The position numbers were made by a program, and so were the translations under genes. The notes under the pieces are model-generated. The model was not told where the DNA came from. It did not search any database and worked only from the letters and a program-made list of their open reading frames with translations. DNA of 37,435 nucleotides from assembly GCA_038211615.1 (NCBI GenBank), contig JBBQVL010000043.1:1-37435 (forward strand), written 5' to 3'. Numbering within the stretch: the stretch's first letter is position 1; each line of letters begins with the position of its first letter. Of the stretch, positions 30,554 to 37,435 are shown in pieces. This DNA is from DASWJZ01 sp038211615. Its GTDB lineage: Bacteria; Pseudomonadota; Alphaproteobacteria; Rhizobiales; Afifellaceae.

Positions 30554-32311
30554 GTGTCGCTGAAACCTGCCCGGCACGATTGGCGCTTGGAGATCTGGCC
30601 GCTCTTCGGTCGTCACTTCCTGACGGGCCGGGCTCCTCGCGGGGAGCGCGACCTGAATGTCTGGATCGACGGCCAGCCGGCCGCCCTGGCGACAGCCGGA
30701 TCTCGGAAGCTTCTCCGCAGCCTGGCGTTCGCGGCGGTCGCTCCGGCGGCGCCGAATGAATATCCCGGTCGGCGGACCAGACATGTCACCGTCCGCCTGG
30801 ATGGCAAGGTCTGCGTCGACGATGACGTGTCGCTCGTCGCGGCGAGCGTTGCTGCTCTCGCCGGATCGCCGTTTCTCTCCGCACTGCACGATTGCTTGCT
30901 TCTCGCGGTTCAGCCTGATCTCGGCGAGATCGTCGCTTCGCGAATAGCGTGTCGGCCGGCCGAAGCGCTCGGACCGCATGTGATCGAGGCCTCCGCGCGC
31001 TCGGGAACCGCGATGGTTGCGGCCGGCTGGGTCGAGAACATCGGGCACAGGCGCATCCACATGGTGGGAGAAGACCTGCAGGATTTCGTGCCGCACGATG
31101 CGATCGTGATCCGCTCGAAACCGGACATCCGCCCTTCAGGTCCAAGCCGGTTCGGTCCCACGGACCGTCACGGATTTCTCTTCGTGCTGCCTGAGACGAT
31201 CGGGAACGGTGGCTACTTCATCGTCGAGAGCGATCCGCGGTCGGACACGTCGATCTTCCATGGCCCCTTCGCAAAGCCCGCGGGTGAGGACGAGGCTCTC
31301 GCCGCGAGGACCGCGTCGGCCCCGTTCGGAACGGTGTTCGCCACGCCGCCGCTCGCCGCCGAGCGACTCTATCGCCCACTGATCACGCGAAGACGCCCGC
31401 CGCTCAGCCCGAAGCGGATCGATTACACGCCGCCCGGGGGCGAACTCGGACCGCCGGAATATTCCATCGTCATTCCCTTCTATGGCGACGCCTTCTTTCT
31501 CACCTGCATTCACCACCTGCAGCGGATTCTCGACGAACAATTCGAACTCATCGTCGTCGTCGATGATCCCCGCCTCTGGCGCAGGATCGAGAGCGACTTC
31601 GAAACGAGGAAGTCCTTCGTGCGGCTTCGCACGACGCTCGTCCGTCTGAATGCCAACTACGGCTACGGGATCGCGAACAATGCAGGGGCTGCCGCCGCGG
31701 CGGGGCGTGTTCTCTTCTTCATGAACTCCGATGTGCTGGTGCGAAGCGCCGATCCCCTGATCCGGGCGGGGAAGGAGATTCGCCAAGGCTCCGAGCGGCT
31801 GCGCGAGATCGTCGCCGGATTCCCACTCCGCTTCGAGGACGAGACTGTCCAGCATGTCGGCGTTGCGTTCGAGCGGTCGCCATCGCTGCACAACCTCTAC
31901 CTGGCGGAACATCCGATGAAGGGTTTGCCGATGGCGCTCTACGACGAAAGGAATTCGCCGGCGTTTCAGGCTGTGACCGGCGCGCTGCTCGGGATCTCAG
32001 CCGCCCTCTATCGGCGGCTCGGCGGTTTCGACCCAGCCTTCGAACGGGCCGACTTCGAGGACGCGGATCTCTGCCTGCGAGCCTTCGAGACAGGCGCGGA
32101 AATCAAGGTCATGGCGGCGACCGGACTTTATCATCTGGAGAGTCAGTCCGTCTCCTGCCTCGGCGCGGAGGCCCGCGAGATGCTCACTTATCTCAACTGC
32201 ATGGAGTTCAATCGCCGCTGGGGGGATTGGCTCGACCGACGTCCGCGCGTGCGGAAACGCAGGCGCTCCTCCCCGCCTGTTCCCCTCGAAGCCCTCGCTC
32301 CGGTTCCCTAG
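30554..32311 (+). CDS. GT2-family glycosyltransferase with a long N-terminal extension
   Basis: A 585-residue protein. Only residues about 302-560 match a GT-A fold: PEYSIVIPFYGDAFFLTCIHHLQRI, VVVDDPRLW, MNSDVLVRSADP (DxD-equivalent SD at 392-393), FQAVTGALLGISAALYRRLGGFDPAFE and EDADLCLRAFE (catalytic ED at 502-503). The first 300 residues look soluble and beta-rich and are not recognised; a domain with VNxIGHRRIHMVGEDLQDFVPHD precedes a Pro-rich linker. It may be a sugar- or lipid-recognition domain. GTG 30554 has no strong site. The next GT starts 11 bases after it, so they are cotranscribed. Confidence 0.87.
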   Translation: MSLKPARHDWRLEIWPLFGRHFLTGRAPRGERDLNVWIDGQPAALATAGSRKLLRSLAFAAVAPAAPNEYPGRRTRHVTVRLDGKVCVDDDVSLVAASVAALAGSPFLSALHDCLLLAVQPDLGEIVASRIACRPAEALGPHVIEASARSGTAMVAAGWVENIGHRRIHMVGEDLQDFVPHDAIVIRSKPDIRPSGPSRFGPTDRHGFLFVLPETIGNGGYFIVESDPRSDTSIFHGPFAKPAGEDEALAARTASAPFGTVFATPPLAAERLYRPLITRRRPPLSPKRIDYTPPGGELGPPEYSIVIPFYGDAFFLTCIHHLQRILDEQFELIVVVDDPRLWRRIESDFETRKSFVRLRTTLVRLNANYGYGIANNAGAAAAAGRVLFFMNSDVLVRSADPLIRAGKEIRQGSERLREIVAGFPLRFEDETVQHVGVAFERSPSLHNLYLAEHPMKGLPMALYDERNSPAFQAVTGALLGISAALYRRLGGFDPAFERADFEDADLCLRAFETGAEIKVMAATGLYHLESQSVSCLGAEAREMLTYLNCMEFNRRWGDWLDRRPRVRKRRRSSPPVPLEALAPVP

Positions 32312-32322
32312 GCGAGTTTCCA

Positions 32323-33609
32323 GTGCGCGTCGTGCTCCTGAGTCAGTTTCATCCGGAGATCATCTCCGGCGGGGCGGAGCGCGCCGCCTATTCTCTCTTC
32401 CAGAACCTGCAGGCGCATCCCGCAGTCGCGTTCGCGGCGCTGGTTGCTCCGGTGGGCGCGGCGGAGATTGGCCATGCCGGACGATTCGGGTCATTCAGGG
32501 CGCGACCGAACGAACTCGTTGCGAGCCTGCCCGGGATCGATCCCTTCACGTTCGAATCGCGCAATGTCGACGAGCTCTCGAAAATTCTCTCGACGCTCGT
32601 GCGCTATCTGAAACCGGATGTCGTGCACGCCCACCACTTTCTCTCGTGGGGCGTCGAGACATTCGAAATCCTGGCGCGGCTCGACGTCCGTGTGGTGCTG
32701 ACGCTCCACGAGTTCATGCTCATCTGCAACAATCTGGGCCAGATGCTGACGCGTGCGGGACAGCTCTGCGAACGTGCCTCGCCGGTGGACTGCAACCGCT
32801 GCTTTCCTGAAATCGCATCGGGCAAATTCTTCATCCGCGCCGAGGTCATCAGGCACGCGCTTTCCCGGGTGGACCGCTTCATCGCGCCGAGCCGCTTCCT
32901 TGCAGCCCGCTTCGTGGAATGGGGACTCGAGGCGGAGCGGATCAGCGTCGTCGAGAATTCCGTGAACGCTTCATTCGCGACCGCCCGCCCGCTGCGGCCC
33001 AAGCATAGCGGCGATCGACGGGAGGTCGTCTTCGGCTTCTTCGGAAACTGGACCCCGTTCAAGGGCGTCGATGTCCTCCTTGAAGCGTATGGCTCCTTAC
33101 CCGAAGCCCTTCGTCAGAAGACCGAGCTCCGCCTGTTCGGCGCTAACAAGCATTGGACCGGAGGGAAATTCGACCGGCGGGTTCGCAGGCTCCTCCTGCG
33201 GCTCGGCAGCGGCGTTCAAGCGCACGGTTCGTACCACAATGAAGACGCGCCGCGCCTCATGGCGGAGTGCGACTGGATCGTGGTCCCCTCGATCTGGTGG
33301 GAAAATTCACCGCTCGTCATGCAGGAAGCAATGCTCGCCGGTTGCCGCATAATCTGCTCCGACATCGGCGGCATGCGCGAGAAGGCCGAGCCTGGCGTGG
33401 ACCTGACCTTTATCGCCGGAAGTGCGACATCCCTCGCCGCGGCGATGGAGGAAGCGACATCGCTGCCGTGTCGTTCAAACGATGCAGCGCAGCGGAAAAA
33501 CCGCATCCGCTTCGAGGAGGAGGAGCGCTGGAAGGTGGAGCAGCACCTCCTCCTCTACGGCATGCAAGGGTCTCGAAAGTATGCCGGCGACACAGCGCCG
33601 GCTGCATGA
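32323..33609 (+). CDS. GT4-family glycosyltransferase
   Basis: A 428-residue GT-B enzyme. Start GTG 32323 (MRVVLLSQFHPEIISGGAERAAYSLFQNL), chosen because the frame upstream runs through the GT2 3' end. It has PDVVHAHHFLSWGVETFEIL, VRVVLTLHEFMLICNNLGQ, a Cys-rich insert CERASPVDCNRCFPE, FIAPSRFLAARFVEWG, and the nucleotide-sugar site FFGNWTPFKGVDVLLEAY, then VVPSIWWENSPLVMQEAMLAGCRIICSDIGGM (ExxxxxxxE). It retains stereochemistry by family. The acceptor is unknown; the Cys-rich insert is unusual. Confidence 0.92.
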   Translation: MRVVLLSQFHPEIISGGAERAAYSLFQNLQAHPAVAFAALVAPVGAAEIGHAGRFGSFRARPNELVASLPGIDPFTFESRNVDELSKILSTLVRYLKPDVVHAHHFLSWGVETFEILARLDVRVVLTLHEFMLICNNLGQMLTRAGQLCERASPVDCNRCFPEIASGKFFIRAEVIRHALSRVDRFIAPSRFLAARFVEWGLEAERISVVENSVNASFATARPLRPKHSGDRREVVFGFFGNWTPFKGVDVLLEAYGSLPEALRQKTELRLFGANKHWTGGKFDRRVRRLLLRLGSGVQAHGSYHNEDAPRLMAECDWIVVPSIWWENSPLVMQEAMLAGCRIICSDIGGMREKAEPGVDLTFIAGSATSLAAAMEEATSLPCRSNDAAQRKNRIRFEEEERWKVEQHLLLYGMQGSRKYAGDTAPAA

Positions 33610-33686
33610 GGTAGCGTCAGCCGACCACCGTCATCGCCCGGGGTCGCACAACGAGCCCCGCCGCTGGCGCGGCGGGAAAAGTCGTC

Positions 33687-34379
33687 CTACGGGAATTTCC
33701 AGCCCACCCGGCCCCGAATGGACTGCGTCTGCAAGTCCGCCGGCTCCGTCACGCCAGGAAATGGAGGGGCCAGATTGCCGGAGAAATCACCGAAGTCGGT
33801 GTAACGATACTCAACACCGACGATGAGGTGATTGGTGACGGCGTAGTCAACGCCGCCGCCCACGGTCCAGCCCCAGTTCTCGTCGGTATAGTTCCCGTCG
33901 GGTCCGCCCAGAGGCCCGCCGGTCACGTCCACGTCGGCAAAAGCCGCGCCCCCGGTCGCGTACAACTGCGCCCTGTTCCAGGCCACGCCAATCCGACCTC
34001 GCGCGGACGCCTGAAAGTTGACATCGATACTGCCCTCCGATGTCGCGCCTGCCGCGGAACTGTCGGAGCCGTTGATATCAGTTCCCTCGATGTCGCCCTC
34101 GATGCCGAGCACCAGCCAATTCCACTGGTAGGCAGCTCCGATGTGGCCGCCCCCGAAAAATCCCTCAGGGTCGAGGCTGAGCGATGGCGCGCCGTTGCTG
34201 AAATCAGAGCCCGAATCCCCCCAAGCATATCCGCCCTGAATACCGACGGTGATGCCGGTCCAGTTGAACGCAGCGACCGGCGCAGCCATCGGCATCTCAG
34301 CCGGAACCGGAAGATCGGCCGCGATCGCGGCGGTGGAAAGAAAAGCGACAAATGCCGCCGAGGTCAGGAGACGCGTCAT
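33687..34379 (-). CDS. Omp25/Omp31-like outer membrane beta-barrel
   Basis: A 230-residue porin-family protein. Signal peptide to about residue 20 (STAAIA-AD). The mature part has NWTGITVGIQGGYAWGDSGS, GGHIGAAYQWNWLVLGIEGD, FQASARGRIGVAWNRAQLYATGGAAFA, NWGWTVGGGVDYAVTNHLIVGVEYRYTDFG and a final QSIRGRVGWKFP, matching the 8-stranded Omp25/Omp31/RopB type. The last residue is Pro rather than the usual Phe. It is convergent with the GT4 gene upstream and divergent from the next GT. Role is structural or surface-exposed. Confidence 0.9.
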   Translation of the reverse strand: MTRLLTSAAFVAFLSTAAIAADLPVPAEMPMAAPVAAFNWTGITVGIQGGYAWGDSGSDFSNGAPSLSLDPEGFFGGGHIGAAYQWNWLVLGIEGDIEGTDINGSDSSAAGATSEGSIDVNFQASARGRIGVAWNRAQLYATGGAAFADVDVTGGPLGGPDGNYTDENWGWTVGGGVDYAVTNHLIVGVEYRYTDFGDFSGNLAPPFPGVTEPADLQTQSIRGRVGWKFP

Positions 34380-34595
34380 GGGGAACCCTTCTAGATAGGC
34401 TGGAACATGATAACGCTAAGCGTGCCTCTACCCTGTCTCGCGATTGCAACACCTTGTTTCTGAATGCGAAACGGGACATCTCGGGGCGGGCGCCGGTTTA
34501 CCGTCGAAGCCGCACCGTTTGCCTGGGGGCAGGCAACAGTGCTTGATGTCTTCCGACCGGCCTTCTGCAACGAACCGCAAGAGCAGACCGCGCGG

Positions 34596-36011
34596 ATGAG
34601 ATGGCCTTTCTCCGCGAAGTTCCCCCGACGAGCCCGCCCAGTCTCGTTCGCCGATGTGCGCCAGCGCACGCTTGGGGATTCTGACGGCCCGCGGATTCTC
34701 GTGCTGACTCCATTCCTGCCGTTGAATCACGCAAAATCGGTCTTCGGCATATTCCAGCGGTTGCGCCGGCATCTGCTCGCGCTCGATGCCCTGGGGCCGG
34801 TCCACGTCGCACTCTTTTCACCAGATCACGCGCCGGTGCCGCTGGCGGCGAAGTTCGCGATCAGCAGGAACGCGCATCAGCTCTGGCCCTTGCGGGGCAC
34901 GCTCGACTTCGTGGCGGCAAGCGGTTCGAAGCGCTGGTTCGACCGCGTGACAGACCTGTTTTGGTCACTGCGCGGCATTGTCGGTTTCATCAATGGCCGA
35001 CCGACCATGCATACCTGTCGATGGGAGCAAGTCGGGAGCCTGGAGCGCATCCTGGGCGCCTTGCAGCCCGACCTCATCTTTGCCCACGGACTGAGCGCCG
35101 CCGTGCCGCTGCTGCGGATAAAGTCGCGGCTTCCGCCGATCGTCGTCGCCTTCGACGATGTCGAAAGCGTCCAGCTTGAACGTTCTGTCGGGTCGAAGCG
35201 ACACTCGATGGCAAGGTGGAGAGTGCTTCTCCGGGTATGGATGGCCCGGCAAGCGGAACGTCGTGTCACCGCGATGGCGACCGCCGTGCTCGTGTGCTCC
35301 GAGCTGGAGCGCCAGAAAGTTCGCGCCATGTGCCGCACCGACCGGGTATTTGCCATCCCGAACACGGCCACGGCGTTTGGGGAGCTTGCCGCGGCGTCAC
35401 GGCCGGTGGCCGTCTTCGTCGGCACCGCACGCTATGGGCCGAACCGCGAAGCATTTGTCTGGTTTGCACGCGAGATCTGGCCGCGCGTTCGAGCGGCTGT
35501 TCCGGAGGCTCGTGTTCTGGTCGTCGGCGACAAGACGGATGAACTGGGAATTGCCTCTGCGCCGCTTGGAATCGAGACGCTGGGCTTTGTCGAGAACCTC
35601 GGGCCGATCTATGCGGACGCAATGATCGCCGTATGTCCGATCCGGCGCGGCAGCGGCACGCGCATCAAGGTCATTGAAGCCGCGATCAATTGCCGGCCCG
35701 TCGTATCGACTACGTTGGGGGCGGAAGGCCTGATCTTCGAGCCGGGCGCGGAGATTCTTTTCGCCGACGATGCCGAGGCTTTCGCGGCGGCATGCATCCG
35801 CCTGTTCCGGGACCCGCGGTTGGCGGCCCGGATCGGTCAGGCGGCGAGGGCGCGCGCCCTGTCTGCGTACATGGAAGACAGCGCCGTCGAACTCTTGCGC
35901 AACGTCTGCGGGGAGGCACTTAAATCCGCTCGCCGCGCTGCCTTCGATCCTGCCGAGGCGTCCGGCGCGGCTTGCGGCGAGATCGGCCGCAAACCTGCCC
36001 ATTGGTCATGA
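34596..36011 (+). CDS. GT4-family glycosyltransferase
   Basis: A 471-residue GT-B enzyme. ATG 34596 gives MRWPFSAKFPRRARP; an earlier ATG 34464 would add 44 residues with no family resemblance. N-domain: PRILVLTPFLPLNHAKSVFGIFQRLRRHL, DLIFAHGLSAAVPLLRIK. C-domain: VAVFVGTARYGPNREAFVWFAREIWPRV, ARVLVVGDK, LGFVENLGPIYADAMIAVCPIRRGSGTRIKVIEAAINCRPVVSTTLGAEGL, typical of sugar transferases in polysaccharide clusters. No strong ribosome-binding site. The next GT2 starts 13 bases after its stop. Confidence 0.88.
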   Translation: MRWPFSAKFPRRARPVSFADVRQRTLGDSDGPRILVLTPFLPLNHAKSVFGIFQRLRRHLLALDALGPVHVALFSPDHAPVPLAAKFAISRNAHQLWPLRGTLDFVAASGSKRWFDRVTDLFWSLRGIVGFINGRPTMHTCRWEQVGSLERILGALQPDLIFAHGLSAAVPLLRIKSRLPPIVVAFDDVESVQLERSVGSKRHSMARWRVLLRVWMARQAERRVTAMATAVLVCSELERQKVRAMCRTDRVFAIPNTATAFGELAAASRPVAVFVGTARYGPNREAFVWFAREIWPRVRAAVPEARVLVVGDKTDELGIASAPLGIETLGFVENLGPIYADAMIAVCPIRRGSGTRIKVIEAAINCRPVVSTTLGAEGLIFEPGAEILFADDAEAFAAACIRLFRDPRLAARIGQAARARALSAYMEDSAVELLRNVCGEALKSARRAAFDPAEASGAACGEIGRKPAHWS

Positions 36012-36024
36012 AGGCGGCAGCCGT

Positions 36025-36840
36025 ATGATCCTGCCATCCCGCCCGCTGGTCAGCATCATTACGCCGACCTTTCAGCGCGAAGCCTTCCTGCCCGCCATCG
36101 CTGCCTGCGTGACGGCACAGACCTGTCAGGACATTGAATGGCTTGTGCTGGACGACAGCGAGACGCCATCGGCTTTTCTCGCCGGCGAACGATGGGAAAA
36201 ACTGCGCTATATCCACGCGCCGGAACGGCTCAGCATCGGCGAGAAACGCAACAGGCTCGTCGATGCCGCCTGCGGCGAAATCGTCGTGCATTTCGACGAC
36301 GATGATTATTATGGCCCCGATTACATCGGCACGAGGCTGAAGGCCTTTGCAGCCGGCGCGCTGGATGTCGCTTCGTTGAGCGGCTTCTTCGCAGCGCATC
36401 TGGATGCCGGACTCGTCGGCTACTGCTGGACCCTGCTGAAGCGCGGCCCGGCGTTTCGATTTGATCGGCAGGGGGTTGAAGCCGTCGAGCTCGACAGTCT
36501 GAATATTCCGTCGATCCATCTGTGTTACGGATGGTCGTATGTGTATCGCAGAAGCGTTTGGAGCGAGGCTCCTTTCAATGACAGCAGCGTGTTCGAGGAC
36601 CGCGACTTCATGATCGCGGCCGGCAACAAGTTCAGGATCAGTACACGCGGCTTTGCGGCCTCCGATTGCGTCCATTCGATCCACGCCGGATCTTCCAGCC
36701 GCTGCTTTCCGCAGCGCATGGTGCCGGAGTTCGGGGTCGCGTCGCTATCTGCGGAAGCCTATCGCCATATCTGCCGGCTGCGCGGCATTGCGCATGGCGA
36801 CGCGAGCGCATCGACCGAGCTGGCCTACCGGAGCGAATGA
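36025..36840 (+). CDS. GT2-family glycosyltransferase
   Basis: A 271-residue GT-A enzyme. It starts MILPSRPLVSIITPTFQREAFLPAIAACV, has WLVLDDSETPS, then the metal-binding FDDDDYYGPDYI at about residues 90-101. The later part, with SLNIPSIHLCYGWSYVYRR, SVFEDRDFMIAAG (catalytic ED) and HSIHAGSSSR, differs from standard GT2 and is not assigned a sugar. It belongs to the same run as the preceding GT4. Interior to the surface locus; the nucleotide sugar is unknown. Confidence 0.9.
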   Translation: MILPSRPLVSIITPTFQREAFLPAIAACVTAQTCQDIEWLVLDDSETPSAFLAGERWEKLRYIHAPERLSIGEKRNRLVDAACGEIVVHFDDDDYYGPDYIGTRLKAFAAGALDVASLSGFFAAHLDAGLVGYCWTLLKRGPAFRFDRQGVEAVELDSLNIPSIHLCYGWSYVYRRSVWSEAPFNDSSVFEDRDFMIAAGNKFRISTRGFAASDCVHSIHAGSSSRCFPQRMVPEFGVASLSAEAYRHICRLRGIAHGDASASTELAYRSE

Positions 36841-37186
36841 CGCCCGTCAGAAAACATTGCGTAGCAGGGAGCCAGCGGGCTCAGGAGGCAGGGCCGGCAA
36901 AATTATAGAGGGTAGACTCGTTTGGGGAGAAAAACATTTTTTCAAGCGAGGCCAGTCCATCCGATGGCGCAATTACAGTCGGCGTAGACCATTGACGCTT
37001 GCGAGCGTCGTCGCGGGAAGGGGAGTCGGAGAATAACTCCGAAGAGGACATGGACCATGAAGAGTGGTCAGGGGGAACGGGCGGAACCATGACGACCCTG
37101 CGATGGCACAGAAACTGCGGAACCAGATCGAAGCTAACACACCGAGTATAACGCGACAATATCCGACCGGTCGCGAGAGCGAATAC
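36841..37186. other. Intergenic gap upstream of the asparagine-synthetase-like gene
   Basis: These 346 bases hold no convincing protein. They contain three small stem-loops: GAGCC-AGCG-GGCTC at about 36870, GACGCT-TGCG-AGCGTC at 36994-37009, and TCGGAG-AATAA-CTCCGA at 37026-37042. An AT-rich patch with AAAAACATTTTTT lies near 36932. A 33-codon ORF (37050-37151) is noted but not accepted. Confidence 0.55.
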
Positions 37187-37435
37187 GTGAGCAGCATCTG
37201 CGGAATATTGCGGTTTGACGGCGCCGGCCAGGCGCATGGCGGGGCGGAGCGAAGCCTGCGGCGCGACCTGGAACGCCTGGCGAATGCGCTCGCGCATCGC
37301 GGGGCGGACGGGCGCAAGGTCTTCGTCGATGGCGCGGTCGGCCTCGGCCACCTCCTGACGCGGGTCACGCGCGAAGACCGCTACGACGCGCAGCCGATCC
37401 ATGATCGCCAAGCGAACCGCGTTCTGGTCGCGGAC
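37187..37435 (+). CDS. Asparagine-synthetase-like protein, N-terminal part (cut by window end)
   Basis: The first 83 residues of a class II glutamine amidotransferase/asparagine-synthetase-type protein: MSSICGILRFDG, then ALAHRGADGRKVF (a variant of HRGPDG), then VGLGHLLTRVTREDRYDAQP, and the frame runs off the end. GTG 37187 was chosen because the family begins with this strand; ATG 37103 would add 28 residues. The nucleophilic Cys is at position 5 rather than 2, as in the MSxICGI subgroup that includes polysaccharide-cluster amidotransferases and lasso-peptide cyclases. In this glycosyltransferase context, amide formation on a surface sugar is a plausible job; the missing ATP domain prevents a firm call. 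Confidence 0.85.
   Translation, partial: MSSICGILRFDGAGQAHGGAERSLRRDLERLANALAHRGADGRKVFVDGAVGLGHLLTRVTREDRYDAQPIHDRQANRVLVAD

Noticed and set aside
33657..33680. CCCGCCGC-TGGC-GCGGCGGG hairpin between GT4 and the porin as a terminator
   Set aside because: On the plus strand it is followed by AAAA, and on the minus strand no U-run follows the stem, so it does not fit an intrinsic terminator on either strand.
34464..34595. Start of the GT4 gene at 34464
   Set aside because: The added 44 residues are GC-driven filler before the conserved N-domain and overlap the promoter area of the divergent porin gene.
37050..37151. 33-codon ORF before the asparagine-synthetase-like gene, considered as a lasso-peptide precursor
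   Set aside because: The ribosome-binding site is too close, and no T-x-G/C leader end or ring-forming Asp/Glu at a suitable position is visible.
36881..37411. Minus-strand 176-codon frame at the right edge
   Set aside because: It is antisense to the clearly recognisable asparagine-synthetase-like N-terminus and has no family match.

Overview
The window is high-GC, densely coded chromosomal DNA from an alphaproteobacterium, most likely Hyphomicrobiales (Rhizobiales). Supporting signs are an Omp10-type lipoprotein, an Omp25/Omp31-type beta-barrel, paired DUF1127 proteins, a PrsD/PrsE-like type I secretion system, a DUF3489-DUF2924-serine recombinase cassette, and an ornithine/lysine decarboxylase with a long 5' leader of the alphaproteobacterial speF kind. 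No rRNA, CRISPR array or insertion sequence was seen. The only tRNA is a CAU tRNA that looks like tRNA-Ile2.

Region 1 (1-2749) is accessory: a partial DUF3489 protein, a DUF2924 protein and a large serine recombinase with overlapping reading frames, followed by the 3' end of the tRNA. It looks like the edge of an integrated element.

Region 2 (about 2980-21890) is mostly ordinary chromosome. It carries a periplasmic SIMPL protein, small secreted proteins, a RidA-like deaminase, a HisE/MazG-like pyrophosphohydrolase, and TrmO. An ArsR-methyltransferase fusion is coupled to metF and has a palindromic operator. Two ODC-fold PLP decarboxylases lie about 4 kb apart (one appears to start at an AUC codon), with a cupin, CsbD and a LysE exporter between them. 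Then come two DUF1127 proteins, an ECF42-like sigma factor with its YciI partner, a beta-hydroxyacid dehydrogenase, the Omp10-like lipoprotein, DoxX, and an ArsR-AHSA1-GyrI-GFA cluster.

Region 3 (about 21900-37435) is a cell-surface and secretion locus. On the minus strand one apparent operon runs from an ABC exporter through HlyD adaptor, a 105-aa unknown, a GT4 glycosyltransferase and a TolC-like outer-membrane channel, with an SDR-family sugar-nucleotide enzyme downstream. Upstream of it on the same strand is a 232-aa protein made almost entirely of 17 RTX nonapeptides, the obvious secretion substrate. Divergently, on the plus strand, come a small unknown protein, GT2 and GT4 glycosyltransferases, an oppositely oriented Omp25-like porin, two more glycosyltransferases, and an asparagine-synthetase-like protein cut by the window end. 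I infer a combined system that secretes a calcium-binding beta-roll protein and builds a surface or extracellular glycan.

All calls come from reading the sequence and from family knowledge; no search was run. Start codons were chosen from ribosome-binding sites, overlaps and family N-termini.
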